Of a stretch of 64,000 nt of DNA, positions 9,401 through 15,812 are shown piece by piece (the stretch's first letter is position 1; the number at the start of each line of letters is the position of its first letter). Source of the stretch: Aliiglaciecola sp. CAU 1673 (GTDB lineage: Bacteria; Pseudomonadota; Gammaproteobacteria; Enterobacterales; Alteromonadaceae); assembly GCF_029223185.1 (NCBI RefSeq), contig NZ_JARHUG010000010.1, forward strand, positions 109,607-173,606, in the 5' to 3' direction. Made by a program: the position numbers and the translations under genes. The notes under the pieces were generated by a model that was given only the letters and a program-made list of their open reading frames with translations, was not told where the DNA came from and did no database searches.

Positions 9401-9440
9401 CCAAAATGGCAGCCGACAGCACTGTGAGTTTGGTTTTCAT
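6426..9440 (-). CDS. ExeM/NucH-family secreted nuclease with C-terminal dockerin-like repeats
   Basis: A 1004-aa secreted DNase-like protein. The ATG at 9440 (MKTKLTVLSAAILASMHSLPVAA signal peptide region) has AAGGAAC upstream; the open frame extends 63 bases further without support. Domains in order: lamin-tail-like module 1 (about 22-185), lamin-tail module 2 (about 190-355), ExeM-type OB-fold region (about 370-560), and an endonuclease/exonuclease/phosphatase domain (about 620-935) with LMEIEN, VNHFKSKG, GDLNAYAKEDP and SDHDPVI motifs. The tail holds two EF-hand-like loops at residues about 947-958 (DWDGDYDVDRND) and 977-988 (DLNEDGIVNVKD), which is the layout of a type I dockerin. The family normally degrades extracellular or biofilm DNA and often ends in a membrane-sorting tail; here the tail is a dockerin instead. 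The next gene encodes a cohesin-like protein. Confidence 0.9.
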   Translation of the reverse strand: MKTKLTVLSAAILASMHSLPVAANNLILTGVIDGPLTGGVPKAIEIFVPQDIADLSRCGVGSANNGGGTDGQEYTFPAVAVSAGTFLYVASESTGFTNFFGFAPDFANVSAVNVNGDDAIELFCDGAVVDTFGEISWASSPSWAHTDGWVYRVSDTGADGSEFVPSNWEFSGKDALDGQTDNASAVIPFPSKTFTIGTVDPEPVVERLIFSEYVEGAGGNNKAIELYNAGTSAIDLSSYQVLLYINGSTTAGTTLSLSGSLEAGQTYVIANSGSIQEILDKANITSGVTNFNGNDVLELRKDGELVDSFGQVGNGADFAKDVSLVRNQGIITGDTDSSNAFSYSDEWTNLGTNVFSDLGRHHGDDSGEPPVSGLGQCGDSATLISAIQGEGDASPLLNQSAIVEAVVTASFPNLRGYFVQEEAADQDANGNTSEGLFVYTNSSTGLPVEGTLVRVMGNVAEFYNKTQLAQSEAALDCGAAAVSPAVVSLPFANASSAEALEGMLVTFEQNLTVTDNYNLGRYGEVTLSNGRVYIPTNLHLPGSAEAQALAAQNTLNRILLDDGVSGQNPVNVIYPTGGLSASNTLRTGDMVTSLTGVVDYNFNEYRVVPTQAPTFVQANARTAAPELAQGNLKIASLNVLNFFNGDGQGGGFPTARGADTAQEYTRQLDKLVSALVAMDADIIGLMEIENDGYGGNSAIAQLVAAVNARLGEARYAFVNAGGPIGTDAIAVGMLYDTTSVELVGNALINTDAVFSRPPLAQRFLGKDSLGELTVAVNHFKSKGCGGASGADQDQNDGQGCYNASRVAQAQTLTAWLQSEPSLSKDKDQLIIGDLNAYAKEDPIMALGSAGFTNLISEFVGATGYSYVFGGQAGYLDHALASSNLLAQVLDVTEWHINADEPRILDYNTEFKSATQVNDFYAPDAYRVSDHDPVIISLQLNREPVRGDWDGDYDVDRNDVNGLIRAIAKKEQIDMAFDLNEDGIVNVKDAQVMMSLCNLNGCRVL

Positions 9441-9836
9441 AGGGGTTCCTTTGCTCTTTCTAATACGGATTCTTATGCACCAAGGCGTTGCAGCTTCAAG
9501 CACCGGCGCGGCGACAAAACGTATTAAATTGTGAACATTGGTATTAAAACAGGAAGACTTCGATAGAATTCATAACTTCTTGTACATATAACTTATTAAT
9601 CAATTAGTTATGAGTTAAAAGTAAACTTACTCAAATCGATAAGTAAGCTTATTAGGGGATCGATGCTGGTTTTGCCTTATACAAATTGTACAAAAAGACG
9701 GCCAAGCCCTTGCCTTACAAAAATATGACAAGGATTGGCCGCAAAAGGTCACCACGCCATGTAGCGCGGGGAACAGGAAAGGTTTGAAGACTTTTGTGCT
9801 AAACCTCAGGAGAAATGTGCCTATTTGCTTGGAAAA
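9441..9836. other. Intergenic region upstream of the nuclease
   Basis: This 396-bp AT-rich gap separates the nuclease start from the end of iadA. It must hold the nuclease promoter on the minus strand, but I could not assign convincing -35/-10 boxes. The only clear element is the terminator hairpin at 9694-9741, listed separately. No ORF with a Shine-Dalgarno sequence was seen. Confidence 0.5.
9694..9741 (-). terminator. Terminator of the TonB receptor-yfcC-iadA unit
   Basis: An inverted repeat (CGGCCAAtCCTTG on the minus strand pairing with CAAGGGcTTGGCCG, 9699-9741) has a loop of about 16 bases and is followed on the minus strand by TCTTTTTG. It lies about 95 bp past the iadA stop. Confidence 0.65.
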
Positions 9837-11006
9837 TCAGCTAAATGTCCCTCTTTTAAGCAGTCCTCCCTGACTCATCAGTAATTGTCCTTTAGCCAGC
9901 ACACTGTGAATTTGCAAAGAATCGTCCACCAGTAATAAATCCGCGTCAGCGCCGACCTCAATTCGGCCCTTACTGGATAGCTTTAGCAAATCCGCCACGG
10001 ATAAGGTGACGCTTGCCAACGCACTCTCCAATGGAACTTGATATTGTTGCACCGCTTCTCGCACCGCCTCCCACAAACTGGATACCCTGCCGACTTCCAA
10101 GCCGGTTAATCGTCCTTGCTTATCAAATACCGGCAAGCTGGCATTACCATCAGAGCTCATGGTCAATTGACTGACATCAATGCCTTGTTGCAATGCAAAA
10201 GCCAGAGCCTGTGCGGCTGGGATCTCCCCCTCTGCCACAAACTGAGCATTGGTGCTGCTGGTAAAATCAATAACACCACCGCGCCGACACCACTGAACGC
10301 CAGCCTCAAGTAGCGATTGATTGCGGTTAATATGGGTTGGATAAAACTGTCTGGGAGGTAGCTCAGATTGCTCCACAGCTTGATGCAACAGCGCCAAATA
10401 CCGGTCTCCCTCGCCTACATGCACACTGACAATACCCGCCTTGCCGGATAGCATACCGCCAACCCTTGCATCGCTGGCCAGGCGCAGCAGCTCTTGCAAT
10501 GTAGGCTGCGAAGAGCGGTGATCGGATATGGCCACTTCCCCCACTCCGATAAACTTATCGATAAGTACAATATCATCCATGACGGAGTTCGTGAGTGTGC
10601 GCACCGGCACCTGATAAGAGCCGGTATAGCAATAGGTGCTTAGTCCTTCTGATTCCAGTGCCCTGGCCTTTGCCAACATATCAGGCAAGGTGCGGGTAAC
10701 CGCATCTGTGCCAAGAGCCGCCACCAGAGTTGTGACGCCGCCAATAATGGCATCTTCCAGATTCATTTGCGGCGTGCGCGTATGAAAGCCGCCTTCCCCA
10801 CCGCCGCCGCTGATATGCACCAGACTGTCTACTAAACCAGGTAATAGTTTCAGGCCATGACCATCGATTATCTGACAATGGACAGACGGCATCTGGCTCT
10901 CCTGTTCCATGGCGGCCACTTTGCCATCACACAAAAGCACATCCAATCTGCCCATCGGCGTCGGCGAAAATATCTCTGCGCCCTTTATTAGTTTTATAAA
11001 ACTCAT
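9837..11006 (-). CDS. iadA: Isoaspartyl dipeptidase (beta-aspartyl peptidase), variant metal site
   Basis: This 389-aa M38 amidohydrolase matches the length and motifs of E. coli IadA: GGGGEGGFHTRTP, TGSYQVPVRT, AISDHRSSQ, PTHINRN and SSDGNAS. It hydrolyses beta-aspartyl dipeptides; in cyanophycin breakdown the substrate is beta-Asp-Arg. The ATG at 11006 overlaps the yfcC stop (ATGA). Oddities: the first His of the HxH metal motif is Leu62 (DSLVH where E. coli has DQHVH), and the carboxylated Lys position appears to be Glu (GVGEVAISDHR). The other expected ligands (His64, the later His residues in VHVGEG and THINRN, Asp in SSDG) remain. The gene context suggests cytoplasmic processing of imported dipeptide. 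Confidence 0.88.
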   Translation of the reverse strand: MSFIKLIKGAEIFSPTPMGRLDVLLCDGKVAAMEQESQMPSVHCQIIDGHGLKLLPGLVDSLVHISGGGGEGGFHTRTPQMNLEDAIIGGVTTLVAALGTDAVTRTLPDMLAKARALESEGLSTYCYTGSYQVPVRTLTNSVMDDIVLIDKFIGVGEVAISDHRSSQPTLQELLRLASDARVGGMLSGKAGIVSVHVGEGDRYLALLHQAVEQSELPPRQFYPTHINRNQSLLEAGVQWCRRGGVIDFTSSTNAQFVAEGEIPAAQALAFALQQGIDVSQLTMSSDGNASLPVFDKQGRLTGLEVGRVSSLWEAVREAVQQYQVPLESALASVTLSVADLLKLSSKGRIEVGADADLLLVDDSLQIHSVLAKGQLLMSQGGLLKRGTFS

Positions 11007-12517
11007 TGCAAATCCAATCCTACCGCCAGCAACATGGCCGTGGCGGCCATACACATCAAACAAACCACCGGTCGCCAGGCAAATCTTGCCCACACCGACC
11101 AATCAATACGGGCCACGCCCAAGCAGCCAATCAAGGAAGCCGAAGTGGGGATAATCGTGTTGGTCAGCCCATCACCCAGTTGAAAGGCCAGAACTGCGGT
11201 CTGCCGCGACACACCGACTAAATCGGACAGGGGCGCCATCAAGGGCATGGTCAGCGCAGCCTGCCCTGAGCCAGAGGCGATAAAGAAATTAAACACCGAC
11301 TGAAACACAAACATAAATAAGGCGGCTGCCCACTCAGATACGCCTGCCACTGCTTCGCCCGCATAGTAAAGAAGGGTATTCAGAACCGAGTATTGGCTGG
11401 CGTCATCTCCGCCCAAAATCAGCACCACCCCTTTGGCCATTCCCACAATCAGAGCAGCAGGCAGCAAATCTTTGGCGCCCTGCACAAAGGCCTCGGAGGC
11501 ACCGTTTGCACTCATACGTCTGCCGATGATGGCGGTCAGGGCAATCAAGATACCAATGGCAAAAAACTGACTGGCAATCTGCGGAATATAGTATTGTCTG
11601 GCGGTCACTCCCCAAATCACCCAAATCACGCCTATCAATAACTCAACAAGGATCAGGCTATCCAAAGCGCCGAAGCGAGCCTCATTTGTTACCCCGCCTT
11701 TGTCATGTAAGGCACGAAAATAGGCGTCCGAGTGATAAGTAAGGCTGCTTTTGGGATTGGCTTTGACCTTATTGCTGTAATGCAAGGTGAAGAGCATACC
11801 TGCCAGGGTAAAGACGGCCCACATGGCCATTCTAAAACCACTGCCAGAGAGCAGCGGCACGCCTGCAATCCCCTGCGCAATGGCCACACTGAAAGGGTTC
11901 ATCCAGGAGGTGGCAAAGCCGATTTGCGTAGCAATATAGGTGATAAGCACCGCCGTGATGCCATCGTACCCCAGGGCAATAATCAGTGGCGTAAGCAGTA
12001 TACAAAAGGCAATGGCCTCTTCACCCATACCAAAAATAGCACCGCCCAAAGAGAACAATAGAAACAGTAGCGGCAACATCAGTTGCTGTAATTTTTGGCT
12101 TTTGGCAATAAGGGCGCGAACGCCATTATTGACTGCACCGGTTGCCATAATGATGCCAAAAGCACCACCCACCACCAGCACAAAGGCCACCACGCCAATG
12201 GCAGAGCCCCATTTGCTGCCGGATACCATGCCCTCAAAAGCGTAATTAAAGAAGCCCTGGCTACCTTCTTCGGCAAAAATCGCGGCGCCGACAGATTCTT
12301 CAGCCAGCCGGAAACTGCCCGGCACAATCTGCGTGCGGTTACTGCCCTCCAAGACCTGCGTATCAAAAGCACCAGCCGGGATCCAATGAGTGAGCATGGT
12401 GGCAACCACCATCACTATAAAAAGGATAACAAAGGCATCGGGCATGCGACTGGCAAGAGATGAAGCATGCTCTGGCACCGCAGGCGTTTCAGCCTGTGCC
12501 CCATGTTGAGTTTGCAT
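11003..12517 (-). CDS. yfcC: YfcC-family inner-membrane transporter
   Basis: A 504-aa polytopic membrane protein of the YfcC/DcuC-like group, with about 11-12 hydrophobic segments and conserved polar stretches such as GMGEEAIAFCILLTPL and SGSGQAALTMPLMAPL. The ATG at 12517 has GGAG upstream; 14 further in-frame codons exist upstream without a ribosome site. The family is annotated for C4-dicarboxylate, amino-acid or short peptide transport, with few experimental substrates. It lies between a TonB receptor and iadA and overlaps iadA by 4 bp, so I infer uptake of a beta-aspartyl dipeptide or its amino acids. Confidence 0.88.
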   Translation of the reverse strand: MQTQHGAQAETPAVPEHASSLASRMPDAFVILFIVMVVATMLTHWIPAGAFDTQVLEGSNRTQIVPGSFRLAEESVGAAIFAEEGSQGFFNYAFEGMVSGSKWGSAIGVVAFVLVVGGAFGIIMATGAVNNGVRALIAKSQKLQQLMLPLLFLLFSLGGAIFGMGEEAIAFCILLTPLIIALGYDGITAVLITYIATQIGFATSWMNPFSVAIAQGIAGVPLLSGSGFRMAMWAVFTLAGMLFTLHYSNKVKANPKSSLTYHSDAYFRALHDKGGVTNEARFGALDSLILVELLIGVIWVIWGVTARQYYIPQIASQFFAIGILIALTAIIGRRMSANGASEAFVQGAKDLLPAALIVGMAKGVVLILGGDDASQYSVLNTLLYYAGEAVAGVSEWAAALFMFVFQSVFNFFIASGSGQAALTMPLMAPLSDLVGVSRQTAVLAFQLGDGLTNTIIPTSASLIGCLGVARIDWSVWARFAWRPVVCLMCMAATAMLLAVGLDLQ

Positions 12518-12545
12518 AGACGACTCCACTTTTTCTATAAACATG

Positions 12546-12568
12546 CCGGGCAGGTGCAACCTGCCCGG
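12546..12568. promoter_or_regulatory. Perfect intercistronic hairpin between TonB receptor and yfcC
   Basis: Two 10-base arms (CCGGGCAGGT and ACCTGCCCGG) flank a 3-base loop. There is no T-tract on either strand, so it is not a standard terminator. It sits between the receptor stop and the yfcC start and could be an mRNA-stabilising or processing structure that sets the receptor-to-transporter ratio. Confidence 0.55.
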
Positions 12569-12578
12569 TTAGCCTCTT

Positions 12579-15443
12579 TTAGAAACGATAGGCAATATCC
12601 AGTTTATAGAAAGTACCCAGAGTACTGTGGTTAAAATGATCGACATTGGCGCTGGTGCCATAGGCAGTTGGCGCATCGCGATCAAAGAGGTTATCCACCG
12701 ACAGAGTTAGTGTGGCGTTTGTAGATAGATCCACACCGGCGTAAACATCCCATACGGTCCATGAAGGAACGCGGCGCATATTGTTGATGCCAAGTCGCTC
12801 AAAGTCAGCATCGGTCAGCCCTTCCACGTCGTCTTTATAGTCAGAGGTATAGCGAGCCGTCAAACCTGCAAACCAGTCGCCGCTCGACCATTTCACTTTG
12901 GCCGTGGCGATGGTTTCAGGGTAGCGGAAGCTGTCGGCCAGCTCTTCGGTTTCGGCCAACGGTGACAGCTGACGTTCAAAGCCCAGTAAATGGGTAACAT
13001 CGGCCATCAAGGTCCAACCACCGAGGTATTGGGTAAAGGTCAAGTCCAGACCATGGGTTTCCTGACGTCCGAGATTTTCCAGTTGGATAGCCACATCACC
13101 GTCCAGGCGACTGTTGAGATCGCCCACCCCGTCGATACAGCCCTCAAAGCCAACGCCGAGCTCGCCAGCCGGAACCGGTCCACATTTACGCAAAGAAGGA
13201 TCGGTTAAGGAGCGCAGTAAGAAGAACTCACCATCGATACCAACAATATCCTCATGCTCAAAACGCCAGTAATCCAGGGTGATATCCATGTCTTCTGTGG
13301 GGCTGTAGGCGAAGCCGGCGTTGTAGCTGGTAGAGGTTTCGGCCTGCAGATCTTCATTGCCCACTTCTCGGGTGAGGATAGTGATATCAGATTCTTCGCC
13401 ACTACAATAATTGCCCACGAATTCATCGCGGCACTGTAATCTGAAGCTGCTGAGTGTCACCTCAGCGCCGACCTGACTCAAAGACGGCGCCCTGAAAGAG
13501 GTAGCCCAAGAGGCCCGCAGGATCAGATCCTCACTGGCTTTGTAGCGCAGTGCCAGTTTGGGGTTAAAGTCACCGCCAAAGTCATCATAGTGATCGTAGC
13601 GTCCAGCCACTTGCAGGTTCAGTGCTTCAGTGACAGGTACATGAAATTCGGCAAACAAACCGTAGGTGTTACGCTCTGCATCTGCTCCGGTAGAGCCAAA
13701 GCCAATCACACCGGGCTCATAATTATTTTGTGCAGTACCGCGGGCGATGGGATCAGGGCTGTCGCTGATTTCTTCGCGGCGATATTCGGCACCGAAAGCG
13801 GCGCTCAGAGCACCGGCTGGCAGCATCATCAAATCACCAGAAACACTGAAATCCGCAGTAAACAGCTTGGATTCGCCGTTTCTTGGCACCGCCTGATTTA
13901 ACAGCGCCATGACCTCTTCACTGTTTTGTGCTTGTCCGGCGAAGGGGTTGTAATAAAGACCACCAGTGCTGGGACGACAGTCGGTGCTGCCGTCAGCACA
14001 CAGCCTGCCGCGCAAGGCCGCTTCAAAACGTGCCCTATCGATGATCCCGGCCACGGCCCGTTGCTCAGACTCGGAATTGGAGTAACTTACCGCGCCCTTG
14101 TAGTACCAGTCGTCCCACTGCCCTTCCAAGCCAGTGACAAAGCGCAGGGTATCGGTTTTATTCTCCAGCGTACGGCCATCTGGGAAGCGGCCCCACATCA
14201 GAAAGTAGGTGTCATCGACCACCGCTGCCAGGGTATCGTCATAACCGCTGGTGCCGTAGTAGTCGTGCAATCCGTCAATCGCATCACCGAAGTAGATGTA
14301 ATCGAAGTTATCGACAATATTAAACAGTAAGCCGTCGCGGATATCTGCCGGCAAGCCCGGATGGGACAGGTCGAAACGCTCACCACTAAAAGGCGCACCG
14401 GTGGAATTGGCACTGGATTCGGTGCGACTTAGCATCACTTCCGTAAACCAGGTGGCGTCACCAAGCTCCACGTTCAAATTCAGGCCACCGGCCCATTGCT
14501 CAAGGGCGGGATTGGTCGGCAGATATTGGTTTTGGTCGTATTCACAGTAAGCGCCAAAGCGTCCGGATTTGGTGAGTTCAGCCGGACAACCTTGCTCCAC
14601 CAAGTCATCATAAAAAATGCCATAACGGGTTACGCCGCTGGCATCGGCATCTACCGGGCCGTCGAAGTTGATGGAAGGCCAGATGCCCTGTTGGCTGGGA
14701 AAAAATGAGTGCGCGGTTTCCTCGCGATCTCTGTCCATCAGCGGATTGCGCTTGTAGTAATCGGCAAAGGCGGTGATGTTGCCGCCATCAAAATTGTGGC
14801 CAGCCACCAGATTGAGATTGTATTTGCCATCGTCGCTGCTGGCAGTGGAATCGCCATAACTGGCGTTAACCGCAACCCCATCGAAATCTTTCTTGAGGAT
14901 GTAGTTGATCACCCCGGCTACCGCATCGGCTCCATAGGTTGCAGAGGCACCGGTGGCCAGGATCTCAATTCGCTCGATAGCAGCCAGTGGTATAGCATTC
15001 ACATCCACGAAGTTTTCAAATTTATTGGCAAAAGAGCTGGCGGCAACCCGACGACCATTGATCAGTGTTAGGGTTGAAGCCGCGCCCAATCCACGCAAAG
15101 AGGCTGCGGCCTGCCCTACCGGTGAGTCACCTTGCAGCGCGCCAGAAGTCGCAGTGGAGAAAGAGCCTGTACCGCCGCGGGTGACGGCGATGTCCTGTAG
15201 CAGTTCAGAGATAGAGCTGGCGCCGGATTGTTTGATGGCGTCGGCGCTGATGACCTGAAGCGGCTGGGCGCCTTCCATATCGACGCCTTTGATATGGGTT
15301 CCGGTGATTTCGATGCGCTCAAGCGCCTTAACTTCGCCTTCCTGGGGCGCATCATCGGTGGTTTGGGCCAAAGCAAACTGGCCACTGCAAGTTAATACCA
15401 GGCAAGCGCCGCCAAAAGCACGAGTGATTGCGTTAATTTTCAT
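12579..15443 (-). CDS. TonB-dependent outer-membrane receptor (likely cyanophycin-dipeptide uptake)
   Basis: A 954-aa receptor with a signal peptide (MKINAITRAFGGACLVLTCS and following residues), a plug domain (ADAIKQSGASSISELLQDI, then LRGLGAASTLTLINGRRVA and RIEILATGASATYGADAVAG), and a C-terminal barrel ending in YKLDIAYRF with the terminal Phe expected for outer-membrane insertion. The ATG at 15443 has AGGA 6-7 bases upstream. Its size and plug style belong to the large oligomer/peptide-type receptors of Alteromonadales. It heads a unit with yfcC and iadA and is divergent from an exported cyanophycinase. Uptake of beta-Asp-Arg or short cyanophycin fragments is inferred only from context. 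Confidence 0.92.
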   Translation of the reverse strand: MKINAITRAFGGACLVLTCSGQFALAQTTDDAPQEGEVKALERIEITGTHIKGVDMEGAQPLQVISADAIKQSGASSISELLQDIAVTRGGTGSFSTATSGALQGDSPVGQAAASLRGLGAASTLTLINGRRVAASSFANKFENFVDVNAIPLAAIERIEILATGASATYGADAVAGVINYILKKDFDGVAVNASYGDSTASSDDGKYNLNLVAGHNFDGGNITAFADYYKRNPLMDRDREETAHSFFPSQQGIWPSINFDGPVDADASGVTRYGIFYDDLVEQGCPAELTKSGRFGAYCEYDQNQYLPTNPALEQWAGGLNLNVELGDATWFTEVMLSRTESSANSTGAPFSGERFDLSHPGLPADIRDGLLFNIVDNFDYIYFGDAIDGLHDYYGTSGYDDTLAAVVDDTYFLMWGRFPDGRTLENKTDTLRFVTGLEGQWDDWYYKGAVSYSNSESEQRAVAGIIDRARFEAALRGRLCADGSTDCRPSTGGLYYNPFAGQAQNSEEVMALLNQAVPRNGESKLFTADFSVSGDLMMLPAGALSAAFGAEYRREEISDSPDPIARGTAQNNYEPGVIGFGSTGADAERNTYGLFAEFHVPVTEALNLQVAGRYDHYDDFGGDFNPKLALRYKASEDLILRASWATSFRAPSLSQVGAEVTLSSFRLQCRDEFVGNYCSGEESDITILTREVGNEDLQAETSTSYNAGFAYSPTEDMDITLDYWRFEHEDIVGIDGEFFLLRSLTDPSLRKCGPVPAGELGVGFEGCIDGVGDLNSRLDGDVAIQLENLGRQETHGLDLTFTQYLGGWTLMADVTHLLGFERQLSPLAETEELADSFRYPETIATAKVKWSSGDWFAGLTARYTSDYKDDVEGLTDADFERLGINNMRRVPSWTVWDVYAGVDLSTNATLTLSVDNLFDRDAPTAYGTSANVDHFNHSTLGTFYKLDIAYRF

Positions 15444-15546
15444 GTTGTTATCCTGCCAAAAAGGCGCACGGCAGCCGGTTACGCATAGGCGCAAAGCCAC
15501 AGAACCAGGCACAACCCGCACGACAAATATTTTTTAAACAAAAAGG

Positions 15547-15572
15547 AAAAACGCCCGGTAAGCCCTTAGGCG
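15547..15572 (-). terminator. Possible leader terminator/attenuator before the TonB receptor
   Basis: On the minus strand the sequence CGCCTAAG-gg-CTTAccgGGCG folds into a short stem and is followed directly by TTTTT. It lies about 105 bp upstream of the receptor ATG and downstream of a 24-codon ORF, so it could end a short leader transcript or act as an attenuator. Confidence 0.45.
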
Positions 15573-15598
15573 ACTACCAGGAGACAGGCAGGAGCTTT

Positions 15599-15673
15599 CT
15601 ATTCGTTAAACCACTCGGACAAATAGAAGCTTTCGTAATGATAGTTGGCCAGATTGGCCGCCTTTTTCAACAT
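15599..15673 (-). CDS. 24-codon small ORF in the receptor leader
   Basis: ATG at 15673 to TAG at 15599 encodes a 24-residue peptide that begins MLKKAANLANYH and ends LSEWFNE. It is rich in Tyr, Glu and Asn, and I do not recognise it. No good Shine-Dalgarno sequence is visible; the nearest AGAG is about 14 bases away. Its placement before a terminator-like hairpin makes a leader peptide possible, but chance cannot be excluded. Confidence 0.3.
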   Translation of the reverse strand: MLKKAANLANYHYESFYLSEWFNE

Positions 15674-15812
15674 GATGCGAAAGTGTTCTCTTAATACTTA
15701 TTCGTTTTTTGATGTCAGTGCGCCGTTCTCACGCAGTTGACACTTTCTTAGAACTACCTTTAGCGTGCCAAGTTGTCAACAGAATTTTAACAAGACAGAG
15801 AACGAGCTCAAC

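Larger units (their letters stand above)
15444..15812. promoter_or_regulatory. Divergent control region between TonB receptor and cyanophycinase
   Basis: This 369-bp region serves both transcription directions. On the plus side there is a perfect -35 hexamer TTGACA (15737-15742) but only a weak -10 about 18 bp later. GTTGACA at 15736 and its complement TGTCAAC at about 15774 form an inverted repeat that could be an operator. On the minus side there is a 24-codon ORF and a terminator-like hairpin, listed separately. Confidence 0.45.

Noticed and set aside
13926..14330. 134-codon plus-strand ORF inside the TonB receptor gene
   Set aside because: It is antisense to a well-supported receptor, has no Shine-Dalgarno sequence and no domain character. 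The same applies to other long antisense frames in rmuC, the MBOAT gene and fumarase.
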